Shown piece after piece: positions 30,915 to 39,603 of a stretch of DNA of 64,000 nt. Both the position numbers and the translations under genes were made by a program. The DNA is from Pseudoduganella lurida (GTDB taxonomy: Bacteria; Pseudomonadota; Gammaproteobacteria; Burkholderiales; Burkholderiaceae_D): contig NZ_VLLB01000003.1 in the NCBI RefSeq assembly GCF_007830455.1, positions 496,001-560,000 on the forward strand, in the 5' to 3' direction. The notes below the pieces were generated by a model. The model did no database searches. It saw nothing but the letters and a program-made list of their open reading frames with translations, and was not told the origin of the DNA. How positions within the stretch are numbered: the stretch's first letter is position 1; each line of letters starts with the position of its first letter.

Positions 30915-32390
30915 ATGTCGCCAGCCTTGCTTTTCTTCGTCGTCTTTGCCTACTTCGGGCTGCTGCTCGCCGTGGCGTGGGGCACCTCCCGCAATGCGGA
31001 CAATGCCAGCTTCTTCATCGGGAACAAGCGCTCGAACTGGGTGCTGGTGGCGTTCGGCATGATCGGCACCACGCTCTCCGGCGTCACCTTCATCAGCGTG
31101 CCCGGCGCGGTGGGACAGAACGGCTTCGGCTACCTGCAGATCACCATCGGCTACGTGCTGGGCTACCTGGCGGTGACATATGTACTGCTGCCGCTGTATT
31201 ACCGGCTGCAGCTCACGTCCATCTACCATTACCTGGACGTGCGCCTGGGCCGCCGTTCCTACCAGAGCGGCGCGACGTTCTTCCTCCTCTCGCGCACGCT
31301 GGGCGCCACCGCGCGGCTGTACCTGGTCGTGAACATCCTGCAGGCGACCATCCTGGACCGCCTCGGCATGCCGTTCTGGGTCACCAATTGCATCATCCTG
31401 CTGATGATCGCGCTGTACACCTACGAGGGCGGCGTGAAGACGATCGTCTGGACCGACACGCTGCAGACCACCGGCATGCTGCTGGGCCTGGGCACCTGCG
31501 TGTGGTTCCTGCTGCACACGCTGGGGCTCTCCGTGCCGGACAGCCTGGCGCAGATGGAGTCGGCCGGCCTGGCGCGGGTCTTCGACTTCAATGTCGACAG
31601 CCCCGGCTACCTGTGGAAGCAGATCGTGGCCGGCGCCTTCATCACCATCGCCATGACGGGCATGGACCAGGAATCGATGCAGAAGAATATCTCCGTGCGT
31701 ACGCTGGCCGGGGCGCAGAAGAACATGCTGCTGCTGACGTTCATCCTCGTCTTCGTGCTGGCACTGTTCCTGTTCCTGGGTGGCCTGCTGCACCTGTACG
31801 CGGCCCAGGCCGGCATCACGGCCACGGGCGACAAGCTGTTCCCCACGATCGTCGTCGAGCACCTGCCGGCGGCGATGCAGCTGATCTTCTTCATCGCGCT
31901 GGTGTCGGCCCTGTTTCCCAGTGCGGATGGCGCCATCACGGCGCTCACGTCCTCCGTCTGCATCGACCTGCTGGGCGTGCAGCGGCGTGCGCTTCCCGAG
32001 GCGCAGCAGGTGCGCTGGCGCCACCGCGTGCACCTGGCGTTCTGCGCGCTGTTCCTGCTGCTGGTGATGGTGTTCAAGTGGATCGACAGCCCCAGCATGA
32101 TCGGCGTGATCCTGAAGCTGGCCGGCTACACCTACGGCCCGCTGCTCGGCCTGTTCGCCTTCGGCCTCGTCACGCGCCGCGCCGTGAAGGATGGCTGGGT
32201 GCCGTGCATCGCGGTGGCCGGCCCGGTGCTGTGCGCGCTGCTGGAGCACTGGCAGGGGCTGTTCTTCGGCAGCTACCGGCTGGGCCTGGAGCTGCTGGTG
32301 GTGAACGGCCTGTTCGTGTTCATCGGGTTGTGGCTGGTCTCCACGCCGCAACAGCATGGCAGCGGAGCCGCCGCGGCGCCCGCGCTCTGA
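30915..32390 (+). CDS. Sodium:solute symporter (SSS family)
   Basis: This 491-residue membrane protein has about thirteen hydrophobic segments. The beginning shows GTSRNADNASFFIGNK and GMIGTTLSGVTFISVPG, typical of SSS members where unwound helix 1 contributes to sodium and substrate binding. GMDQESMQKNISVRT is the conserved loop. The substrate could be a sugar, sialic acid, proline or similar; sequence alone does not decide. It is divergent from dgt with a 90-base gap. Confidence 0.9.
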   Translation: MSPALLFFVVFAYFGLLLAVAWGTSRNADNASFFIGNKRSNWVLVAFGMIGTTLSGVTFISVPGAVGQNGFGYLQITIGYVLGYLAVTYVLLPLYYRLQLTSIYHYLDVRLGRRSYQSGATFFLLSRTLGATARLYLVVNILQATILDRLGMPFWVTNCIILLMIALYTYEGGVKTIVWTDTLQTTGMLLGLGTCVWFLLHTLGLSVPDSLAQMESAGLARVFDFNVDSPGYLWKQIVAGAFITIAMTGMDQESMQKNISVRTLAGAQKNMLLLTFILVFVLALFLFLGGLLHLYAAQAGITATGDKLFPTIVVEHLPAAMQLIFFIALVSALFPSADGAITALTSSVCIDLLGVQRRALPEAQQVRWRHRVHLAFCALFLLLVMVFKWIDSPSMIGVILKLAGYTYGPLLGLFAFGLVTRRAVKDGWVPCIAVAGPVLCALLEHWQGLFFGSYRLGLELLVVNGLFVFIGLWLVSTPQQHGSGAAAAPAL

Positions 32391-32426
32391 TACAGTCTCG
32401 GTATTCATATTGACAAGGAGTAGCTT

Positions 32427-34316
32427 GTGTCGCGATCCGCTTTTTCCTATGTGCGCGGCGGCTTCGGCCGGGTGTGGCGCTTCATCGATGGAAGCCGCCG
32501 TGCCGTCATGAACCTGATCTTCCTGGCGATCGTGATCGCGCTGCTGGTGGCGATCTTCGGCGGCGGCGTCAAGCCGCTGGGCGAGAAGACGATGCTGGTG
32601 CTGAACCTGCGCGGCCAGCTGGTCGAACAGACGCCGGGCGGCGCCAAGCTGGCCGCGCTGGCCAATATCGGCGACGAGGACGGCCGCCGCTTCGTGCAGC
32701 TGCGCGACGTGCTGAAGGTGCTGGACAATGCCGGCCGCGATCCGCAGATCGGCGGCGCCGTGCTGCTGCTCGACGAGCTCGATGGCGGCGGGCCGGCCAT
32801 GCAGCGCGAGATCGCCGGTGCGCTGGACCGCTTCCGCGCCACCGGCAAGAAAGTGGTGGCCTGGGGTTCCAGCTACAACCAGCGCCAGTACCAGATCGCC
32901 GCGCACGCCAGCGAGGTGTACCTGCACCCGATGGGCGGCGTGATGCTGGATGGTTACGGCAAGTACCGCACTTACTACCGGGATGCGCTGGACAAGCTGG
33001 GCGTGACTGTCAACCTGCTGCGCGTGGGTACCTTCAAGAGCGCCGCCGAACCGTTCATCGCCAACGGCCCGTCGCCCGCCGCGCTGGAGGCCGAGGCCTA
33101 CCTGAACAACGACCTGTGGCAGCGCTACCTGACGGATGTGGAGACGGTCCGCAAGCTCCCCGCCGGGACTATCGCGCGCGGCATCGACAACCTGCCGGCG
33201 CTGATGCAGCAGAACGGTGGCGACCTGGCCAGGCTGGCCGTCGGCATCAAGCTCGTGGATGGCCTGAAGACGCGCGACGAGATCCGCACGCTGATGATGA
33301 AGCGCGGTTCGCTGGACACGGAAGGCAAGTCGTTCCGCCAGGTGAGCTATGACGAGTACCTGGCGCGGCTGCGCCCCGCGCTGACGGGCGATGCGATCGG
33401 CGTCGTGATGGCGGTCGGCGAGATCGGCGACGGCGTCGCGGCCCCCGGCTCGATCGGCGGCCTGTCGACGTCGAACCTGATCCGCATGGCGCGCGAGGAC
33501 AGCAGCATCAAGGCCATCGTGCTGCGCGTCGATTCGCCCGGCGGCAGCGCGTTCGGTTCGGAGCTGATCCGCCGCGAGCTGGAACTCACGCGCGCGGCCG
33601 GCAAGCCCGTCGTCGTCTCGATGGGCAACCTGGCGGCATCGGGTGGCTACTGGATCTCGATGGCCTCCGACGAGGTGATCGCCGATCCGTCCACGATCAC
33701 GGGTTCGATCGGCGTGTTCGCGCTGATCCCGACCGTCGACAAGGCGCTCGACAAGGTGGGCATCCACAGCGGCGGCGCACCGACCACGTGGCTGGGCGAT
33801 GCAGGCGACCCAACGCGCCCGCTCGATCCGCGCTTCGCGCAGGTGATGCAGTCGTCGATCGACCACGTGTACGGCGAGTTCACGCGCAAGGCCGCGCAGG
33901 CCCGCAAGACCACGCCGGAGAAGATCGATGCGGTGGCGCAGGGCCGCGTCTGGACCGGTGCGCAGGCGCAGGAACGGGGACTGGTCGACACCTTGGGCAG
34001 CTTCGGCGACGCGCTGCGCGCCGCCGCCCGCCGCGGCAAGCTGGGCACCGATGCGCGCGTGGTCTACATCGAACGCGAATCGTCCAAGTTCGACAAGCTG
34101 ATCGAATTCTTCGGCGGCTCGACTGCGATGGCCTCGATCGACGCGATGGTCGACAAGGCCGTGGCACGCCAGGCAAAGGCGGTGCTGGCACCGACCGGCA
34201 TTCCGCTCGGCGTGGCGGGGCAGGTGGTTGGCGAGATCAACTGGCTGAACGAGATGGCCGCGCAAAGGAAGCCGTTCACGGTCCTCACGCACTGCATGTG
34301 TACCCCGGCGGAATAA
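32427..34316 (+). CDS. sppA: Signal peptide peptidase SppA, 67 kDa type
   Basis: This 629-residue inner-membrane protease degrades cleaved signal peptides. After a basic N-terminus there is one transmembrane segment (about residues 27-46), then two tandem SppA domains. The catalytic dyad is visible as K204 in GTFKSAAEPF and S405 in NLAASGGYW, matching the positions known in the E. coli enzyme (K209, S409). The start is a GTG preceded by AAGGAG. Confidence 0.95.
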   Translation: MSRSAFSYVRGGFGRVWRFIDGSRRAVMNLIFLAIVIALLVAIFGGGVKPLGEKTMLVLNLRGQLVEQTPGGAKLAALANIGDEDGRRFVQLRDVLKVLDNAGRDPQIGGAVLLLDELDGGGPAMQREIAGALDRFRATGKKVVAWGSSYNQRQYQIAAHASEVYLHPMGGVMLDGYGKYRTYYRDALDKLGVTVNLLRVGTFKSAAEPFIANGPSPAALEAEAYLNNDLWQRYLTDVETVRKLPAGTIARGIDNLPALMQQNGGDLARLAVGIKLVDGLKTRDEIRTLMMKRGSLDTEGKSFRQVSYDEYLARLRPALTGDAIGVVMAVGEIGDGVAAPGSIGGLSTSNLIRMAREDSSIKAIVLRVDSPGGSAFGSELIRRELELTRAAGKPVVVSMGNLAASGGYWISMASDEVIADPSTITGSIGVFALIPTVDKALDKVGIHSGGAPTTWLGDAGDPTRPLDPRFAQVMQSSIDHVYGEFTRKAAQARKTTPEKIDAVAQGRVWTGAQAQERGLVDTLGSFGDALRAAARRGKLGTDARVVYIERESSKFDKLIEFFGGSTAMASIDAMVDKAVARQAKAVLAPTGIPLGVAGQVVGEINWLNEMAAQRKPFTVLTHCMCTPAE

Positions 34317-34336
34317 GCTGCCGACGGCCCTTCGCT

Positions 34337-34530
34337 GGTGTCTGGCATCTTCCTCGGCCAGTCCTTTGCCGGCATCGTTGGCTGTGCCGGAGGAAGGGGT
34401 CAGTCACCGGTTTGTTGCGAGAGGAATCGCCTCTTCAAGCGCCTCGAGCGGCAGGCCAACACCGGTGTCTGGCACCTTCCTCGGGAACAGCCTGCGGTCT
34501 CGATAAAGACCGGGCGAGGAGGGTGCCAGA
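34337..34530. repeat. Intergenic repeats with long hairpin arms
   Basis: Two direct copies of GGTGTCTGGCA(T/C)CTTCCTCGG occur at 34337-34357 and 34464-34484. The second pairs with an inverted copy at 34515-34530 (16 bases, one G-T mismatch) around a 31-base loop. The gap 34317-34586 lies between convergent sppA and the Sel1 gene and holds no gene. The element resembles 16245-16318. Confidence 0.8.
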
Positions 34531-34586
34531 AGCCAGGCCTTCACCGGCGGTGGTGCCGAATGCAAGACGGGGCGGCGCGGTCCACA

Positions 34587-36098
34587 CTACTTCGTTAGTG
34601 CCGTCCTCGCCGCCGGCTTCAGGATCGCATCGGCCTTTGCCAGGTCCTCCTTCGACAGCCGCGGCGCTACTTCCTTCAGTGCGGCGCCGGCATTCGGATG
34701 GCCGCTGGCCTGGGCGAGGCTGTACCACACGTAGGCCATCGACAGGTCCTTCGGGCCGCCTTCGCCGGTGCTGGTCATCACGGCCAGGTTGAACATCGCA
34801 TCCCGCTGGCCGCCCATCGCGGCGGCGTTGAACAGTTTGCGCGCGGTGGCCGGGTTCTTCTCGACGATTTCGCCCGTATAGAAGTAGGTGGCCAGCGCGT
34901 TCTGCGCGGCCGGCACGCCTTTCACGGCGGCGTCCTTGTAGAAGGCGATGGCGCGCTGCTGGTCCGGTGCCACGCTTTCGCCCAGGTCGTACATCCTGCC
35001 CGCCGCATACTGCGCGCCCGCGTGACCCTGTTTTGCCGCGGCGGCGAACCAGGCGCCGGCCAGCTTCAGGTCCTTCGTCACGCCATCCTCGCCCGTGTAG
35101 TAGGCCCTGCCCAGCTGGTACATGGCCGGCACGTACCCGGCCTCCGCGGCTTCCTTCAGGTACTTCACCGCCTTCGATGGATTCCGCTCGCCGGCAAAGC
35201 CGGACAGGTAGCCCAGGCCCAGCATGCTGGTGGCGGGCACGTAGCCGGCGTCCGCTGCGAGCTCGTAGAATTCGCGGGCGGCGCGGGCATCCTTGCGCAC
35301 GCCGGCGCCGGCCAGGTGCAGTTTTGCCAGCAGCATCGCCGCCTCGGCGCGTTCGCTCATGGCCGATGGATCGCGCGGATCGAACTTCATCCGGTCGCTC
35401 GGCGAGAAGCGTGCATCGGTGACCTTGCGCAGCCAGGTGACGGCCTGCGTGGTGTCGGCCGGCGTGCCCAGTCCCTGCAGCGTCATCTTGCCGATCATCA
35501 GGGCGGAGATGTCGTAGCCCAGCTTGTTGTAGTTCTCCCTGAACTTCGCCATCGCCTCCTTGTAATCGCCCTTTTCGTAGGCGGCGATGGCCTGGTCGAG
35601 CGTCTTGTCCTTGCGCGCGATGTAGTTGCGGCCGGCGGCGAAGGCACGGTCGGCACCGGAGCACTTGACGGCGGGCGCCATCGGATCGACAGCAGCCGTC
35701 TCCGCGGGGGCGCCGGTGCCCGGCATGGTGTTGTAGGCACCCGACTCGGCGTCGCCATAGGGAGACGAGTCGCGCAGCACTTCGGGGCCGGGCGCGCCGG
35801 CGCTGGCGATGGGGTTGGCGCCATCTGCCCGCAGGTTGAAGTCGCGCATGTAGTTCAGCACGATGTCGTCCTCGTTCGGGTTATAGGCCGACATGAAGTT
35901 GCAGGACGAGGCGTACTTGCGTCCCAGGACCCTGCTCCTGGCGGCGAGGAATTCGCTGGCATCGGCGGCCTGGCGCTTGCCAGAGACGGTGACCGATGGC
36001 GTGGCGGCCTGGGCTTCCTGCTGCTGCGCGCTGGCGGGCTGCAACAGCAGGAGCGCGGGCAGGACCAGCGTTCCGGCGATACGGTTCAATGCGAGCAT
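34587..36098 (-). CDS. Exported Sel1-repeat (TPR-like) protein
   Basis: This 503-residue protein has a signal peptide (about residues 1-24, ending PASAQQQ). It has a long N-terminal region without known domain, and at least six consecutive Sel1-type repeats of about 36 residues from about 240 to 460 (for example LGRAYYTGEDGVTKDLKLAG). Sel1 repeats form alpha-solenoids that mediate protein-protein contacts, often in envelope or stress signalling. The partner is unknown. An AGGAGACGCC site precedes the ATG. Confidence 0.88.
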   Translation of the reverse strand: MLALNRIAGTLVLPALLLLQPASAQQQEAQAATPSVTVSGKRQAADASEFLAARSRVLGRKYASSCNFMSAYNPNEDDIVLNYMRDFNLRADGANPIASAGAPGPEVLRDSSPYGDAESGAYNTMPGTGAPAETAAVDPMAPAVKCSGADRAFAAGRNYIARKDKTLDQAIAAYEKGDYKEAMAKFRENYNKLGYDISALMIGKMTLQGLGTPADTTQAVTWLRKVTDARFSPSDRMKFDPRDPSAMSERAEAAMLLAKLHLAGAGVRKDARAAREFYELAADAGYVPATSMLGLGYLSGFAGERNPSKAVKYLKEAAEAGYVPAMYQLGRAYYTGEDGVTKDLKLAGAWFAAAAKQGHAGAQYAAGRMYDLGESVAPDQQRAIAFYKDAAVKGVPAAQNALATYFYTGEIVEKNPATARKLFNAAAMGGQRDAMFNLAVMTSTGEGGPKDLSMAYVWYSLAQASGHPNAGAALKEVAPRLSKEDLAKADAILKPAARTALTK

Positions 36099-36194
36099 GG
36101 CGTCTCCTGATTGCCCTGGTACTAAAATTCTAGTTATATCCGGGCAATGTATCAGGAATGTGTGCGCATCGAAAAAATCAGCGCGGTGAGTGCT

Positions 36195-37586
36195 TCAGAA
36201 CGCCGGCTGCGCGACGGCCAGCCGCGAGAAGCTGGCGATGCTGGCCACGGCCGCGAAGGCGGCGCCGGCGGCCAGCGCATAACTGGCGCCATGTGCGCTC
36301 GACGCGGTGAAGCAGTAGGCCACGAGTGCCGCACCGCCGCCCTGGCCCAGCAGCCGCGAGATGGCCACCACGCCGCTGGCGCCGCCGGCCCGTCCCGGTG
36401 GGGCGCTCGTCATGATCGCCTTCAGGTTGGGGGCCTGGAAGAAGCCGAAGCCCATGCCGCACAGCGCCATGCGCCAGCCGATGTCGAACGCATCGGCGGC
36501 GAGGGGCAGCTTCAGCATCGCCACCATGCCGGCCGACAGCAGCGCCAGCCCGATGCCGCCCAGCAGGCCGGGGGCGTAGCGGTCGGACAGGCGTCCCGCC
36601 ACGGGCGCCATGATCGCCACCATTACGGCCCATGGCGTCATCAGGAAGCCCGTCTCGATGGGCGAGCGGCCCAGCGTCGTCTCGAAATAGAATGGCAGCG
36701 ACACGAAGGCCAGCGATTGCGTTGCGAAGGTGCAGATCGACGTGAGCGACGACAGCGCGAAGAGGGGACGGCGGAACAGGTCCACCGGCAGCAGCGGCGC
36801 CGGGTGGCCGGCCTCGCGCCGCAGCAGCAGCGCGAACAGCACGGCTGCGGCTAGGGCCTCCGGCACCAGGCGCTCCCAGCTCTCCAGGTGGGCGCAATCG
36901 CCCAGGAACAGGATCAGCAGCGCAAACGCGCCCACGTTGTACAGGCTCGCAAGCCGGTCGATGCGGTGGCCGGACAGCTTCGTCGCCGGCAGGAAGCGCC
37001 GCGCCACGAAGAAGGCGAAGATGCCGGGGATGACGTTGATCCCGAACAGCCATTCCCAGGAGGCCGACGCCAGGATCAGCGAGGCCGTCGTCGGCCCGAT
37101 GGCAAACGCCACCGCCACGACGAGGGAGTTGAAGCCGAAGCCCCGTCCGATCATCTTGGCCGGGAACACCGCGCGCAGCAGGGCCGTGTTCACGCCCATC
37201 AGCGCCGCGCCGCCCACGCCCTGCAGCAGCCGCGCCGCGATCAGGCTGGGCAGCGACCACGCCAGCGCGCAGCCCAGCGATGCAATCGTAAACAGGGCCA
37301 GTCCCCACACGGCCACGCGCTTGTAGCCGACGACTTCGCCCAGCGCCGCCAGCGGCAGCAGCGTGGCCACCATCGCCAGCTGGTAGACGTTGATGATCCA
37401 CACCGACTCGGCCGGCGTCGCGTGCAACTGCGCCGCGATGCCCGGCAGCGCTGTGTTCGCGATCGCCGTGTCCAGCGACGCCATGCCCACGCCGAGCGCG
37501 ATCGCCAGCATCGCCCAGCCCCGCGGCCCCGGCGGCAGGCCGTCCTGTTGTTCGAGTTCCTGCGGCGTCATGGGGACTTTCGTCAT
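36195..37586 (-). CDS. MFS exporter, EmrB/QacA (DHA2) family
   Basis: This 463-residue protein has about fourteen hydrophobic helices. The motif LDTAIANTALPGIAAQL in helix 1 is the DHA2-family signature (motif D1), followed by the GEVVGYKRVAVWG loop. It is likely a proton-driven drug or metabolite exporter. An internal ATG six codons in (37571) could also be used. It lies 96 bases upstream of the Sel1-repeat gene on the same strand. Confidence 0.88.
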   Translation of the reverse strand: MTKVPMTPQELEQQDGLPPGPRGWAMLAIALGVGMASLDTAIANTALPGIAAQLHATPAESVWIINVYQLAMVATLLPLAALGEVVGYKRVAVWGLALFTIASLGCALAWSLPSLIAARLLQGVGGAALMGVNTALLRAVFPAKMIGRGFGFNSLVVAVAFAIGPTTASLILASASWEWLFGINVIPGIFAFFVARRFLPATKLSGHRIDRLASLYNVGAFALLILFLGDCAHLESWERLVPEALAAAVLFALLLRREAGHPAPLLPVDLFRRPLFALSSLTSICTFATQSLAFVSLPFYFETTLGRSPIETGFLMTPWAVMVAIMAPVAGRLSDRYAPGLLGGIGLALLSAGMVAMLKLPLAADAFDIGWRMALCGMGFGFFQAPNLKAIMTSAPPGRAGGASGVVAISRLLGQGGGAALVAYCFTASSAHGASYALAAGAAFAAVASIASFSRLAVAQPAF

Positions 37587-37630
37587 GCAAAACCGGAATT
37601 ATAGGTCGCCCCCGCAATCCGCGCCTACGG

Positions 37631-37793
37631 CCGAGCTCGTGTCACCCTGTGGGGTCAGGCGTAGTGACACGCACTCAGCCGTAGCCAGAAAGCGGCGCGA
37701 AAAGCCAATGAAAACAATGTGTTGTGAATCCACCCAGCGCTAGTGATCAGCTCGTGTCACTACGCCTGACCCCATGGTGGGACACGAGCTCGG
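37631..37793. repeat. Two inverted copies of the dispersed repeat flanking a unique core
   Basis: The 463-base gap 37587-38049 has no gene. A copy at 37631-37671 (CCGAGCTCGTGTCA then GGGGTCAGGCGTAGTGACAC) is repeated in inverted orientation at 37751-37793, with few differences. Each copy also has its own GTGTCA/TGACAC arms. The two frame about 80 bases with no recognised feature. Confidence 0.82.
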
Positions 37794-37945
37794 CTGTGGC
37801 GATGAGTGCGAGGGCGAAGGAAATTTGTAGCGAGTTTGTATCGGGCAGGGTGATCGAGCGGGGCAACGGGATGCGCCGTGGGCCGCGCCAGTTCAGGCGG
37901 TACGGACCGCCGGCGCGGTCGTGGGCGCACGTAACCTATTGTTTC

Positions 37946-37963
37946 TGCCTGTAAAAGCAGGCA
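37946..37963. promoter_or_regulatory. Small dyad upstream of the efflux operon
   Basis: TGCCTG-N6-CAGGCA lies about 90 bases before the adaptor start. The segment 37995-38040 is AT-rich and probably holds the operon promoter. The dyad is a candidate repressor site, but no regulator gene is adjacent. Confidence 0.3.
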
Positions 37964-38049
37964 AACCGGCACCGGTCGTGCATTTCGCTGTGATAGAGTC
38001 GTTTTGATAAAAATCGTTACTCTATTGAACAAAATATAAGGACCAAGCG

Positions 38050-39603
38050 ATGACATCGCCAGTAGCGCCCCCGACTTCGCCCTCCAAGCCCCGCCGCCGT
38101 ACCCGTCTCATCGGAACCGTCATTGCCCTTCTTGCCATGGTCGCCCTCGGCTGGCTGGCCTGGCACCTGACGCACCGTCCCGCCGCGGAAGGAGCTGGCG
38201 GACCCGGCATGGGCGGCCCCGGCGGACCGGGCGGTCCTGGCGGTGGCGGCGGTCCCGGCGGTCCGGGCGGCGGCCGGCGCGGTGCGACGACGGTCGGCGT
38301 GGCCACGGCGGAAACGGCGAACCTGCCCGTCACGCTCGATGCGCTCGGCACCGTCACGGCGGCGGCAACGACCACCGTGCGTCCGCAGGTCTCGGGCATC
38401 CTGCAGAAGGTGCTGTTCAAGGAAGGGCAGCTGGTCAAGGCCGGCCAGGTGCTGGCGCAGATCGATCCGCGCCAGTTCGAGATGGCGCTGCTGCAGGCCA
38501 CCGGCCAGCGGCAACGCGACGAGGCGCAACTGGAGAACGCCCGCCTCACGCTGGAACGCTACCGCACGCTGCTCACGCAGGACTCGATCGCCCGCCAGGA
38601 TGTCGACACGCAGGCCGCGCTGGTCAAGCAGCTGGAAGGCACCGTGATGACGGACCGCGCGGCCGAAGGCACGGCGCGCCTGAACCTGGGTTACACGAAA
38701 GTAGTGGCGCCGATTACCGGCCGCGTGGGCCTGCGCGTGGTCGACGTGGGCAACCTCGTCACCTCGGGTGATACCAACGGCCTGGCGGTCATCACGCAGC
38801 AGTCGCCGATCGACGTCGAATTCGCCATCCCGCAGGACCGCGTGCCGGACATCATGGGCCGCGTGGCCACCGGCGCCTCGCTTGCCGCGCAGGCCTACGA
38901 CCGCACCCGCACCGATGTACTGGCGACCGGCCGCTTCGCCGCGCTGGACAACCAGGTCGACACGGCCACCGGCACCGTGATGGCCAAGGCCCGCTTCGAC
39001 AACGACAGGATGACGCTGTTCCCCAGCCAGTTCGTCAACGTGCGCCTGGAAATGCGCACCATCCAGAATGCCGTGCTGGTGCCGGTCACGGCCCTCCGCC
39101 ATGGCAGCACGGGCGACTTCGTCTGGGTACTGAACAACGACCGCACCGTGTCGATGCGCACGGTCACGCGCGGCCAGGCGACGGTCGACAAGGTGCAGAT
39201 CGCCACCGGCCTGAAGGTGGGCGAGAAGGTCATCACGGAAGGCGCCGACCGCCTGAAGGATGGCGCGGCCGTCGTCCTGCCGGGCGACAAGCCGAAGGCG
39301 GGCGGCCAGGGCGCACGCGGCCAGCACAGGCGGGGACAGGCCGGCCAGGGCGCCAGCGATTCCGCCACCGCGCAAAGCGGTCCGCCGACCGGTGCGAACA
39401 CCGCGCCGGCCGCAACCCCCGATGTCGCACCGGGCGCCGTTGCCACCGACGCGTCGAAGATGCGCCGCCACCGCACGGATGGCAGCACGCCGGAACGCGA
39501 GATGCCTGAAGGCGGCGGCCACAGCGCGCCAAGCGCCGCCGATGGCCGCAGCACCGCGCCGGGCGTGGGTCGCACCACCGAACAGCCGGCAGCCGCACGA
39601 TGA
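38050..39603 (+). CDS. RND efflux periplasmic adaptor subunit, MdtA-like
   Basis: This 517-residue membrane-fusion protein bridges the RND pumps to the outer-membrane channel. It has one N-terminal membrane anchor (about residues 19-41), then a Gly/Pro-rich linker (48-77). Lipoyl and helical-hairpin domains follow ([20 protein letters not shown]), with beta-barrel and membrane-proximal domains to about 415. The last 100 residues are a low-complexity Ala/Gly/Thr/Arg extension absent from typical members. An AAGGAC site precedes the ATG. The stop overlaps the next gene by four bases. Confidence 0.92.
   Translation: MTSPVAPPTSPSKPRRRTRLIGTVIALLAMVALGWLAWHLTHRPAAEGAGGPGMGGPGGPGGPGGGGGPGGPGGGRRGATTVGVATAETANLPVTLDALGTVTAAATTTVRPQVSGILQKVLFKEGQLVKAGQVLAQIDPRQFEMALLQATGQRQRDEAQLENARLTLERYRTLLTQDSIARQDVDTQAALVKQLEGTVMTDRAAEGTARLNLGYTKVVAPITGRVGLRVVDVGNLVTSGDTNGLAVITQQSPIDVEFAIPQDRVPDIMGRVATGASLAAQAYDRTRTDVLATGRFAALDNQVDTATGTVMAKARFDNDRMTLFPSQFVNVRLEMRTIQNAVLVPVTALRHGSTGDFVWVLNNDRTVSMRTVTRGQATVDKVQIATGLKVGEKVITEGADRLKDGAAVVLPGDKPKAGGQGARGQHRRGQAGQGASDSATAQSGPPTGANTAPAATPDVAPGAVATDASKMRRHRTDGSTPEREMPEGGGHSAPSAADGRSTAPGVGRTTEQPAAAR

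Noticed and set aside
29610..34292. A 1560-residue open frame on the minus strand ending in dgt
   Set aside because: Only the last 404 residues are dGTPase; the rest is antisense to the symporter and sppA genes and shows shadow composition.
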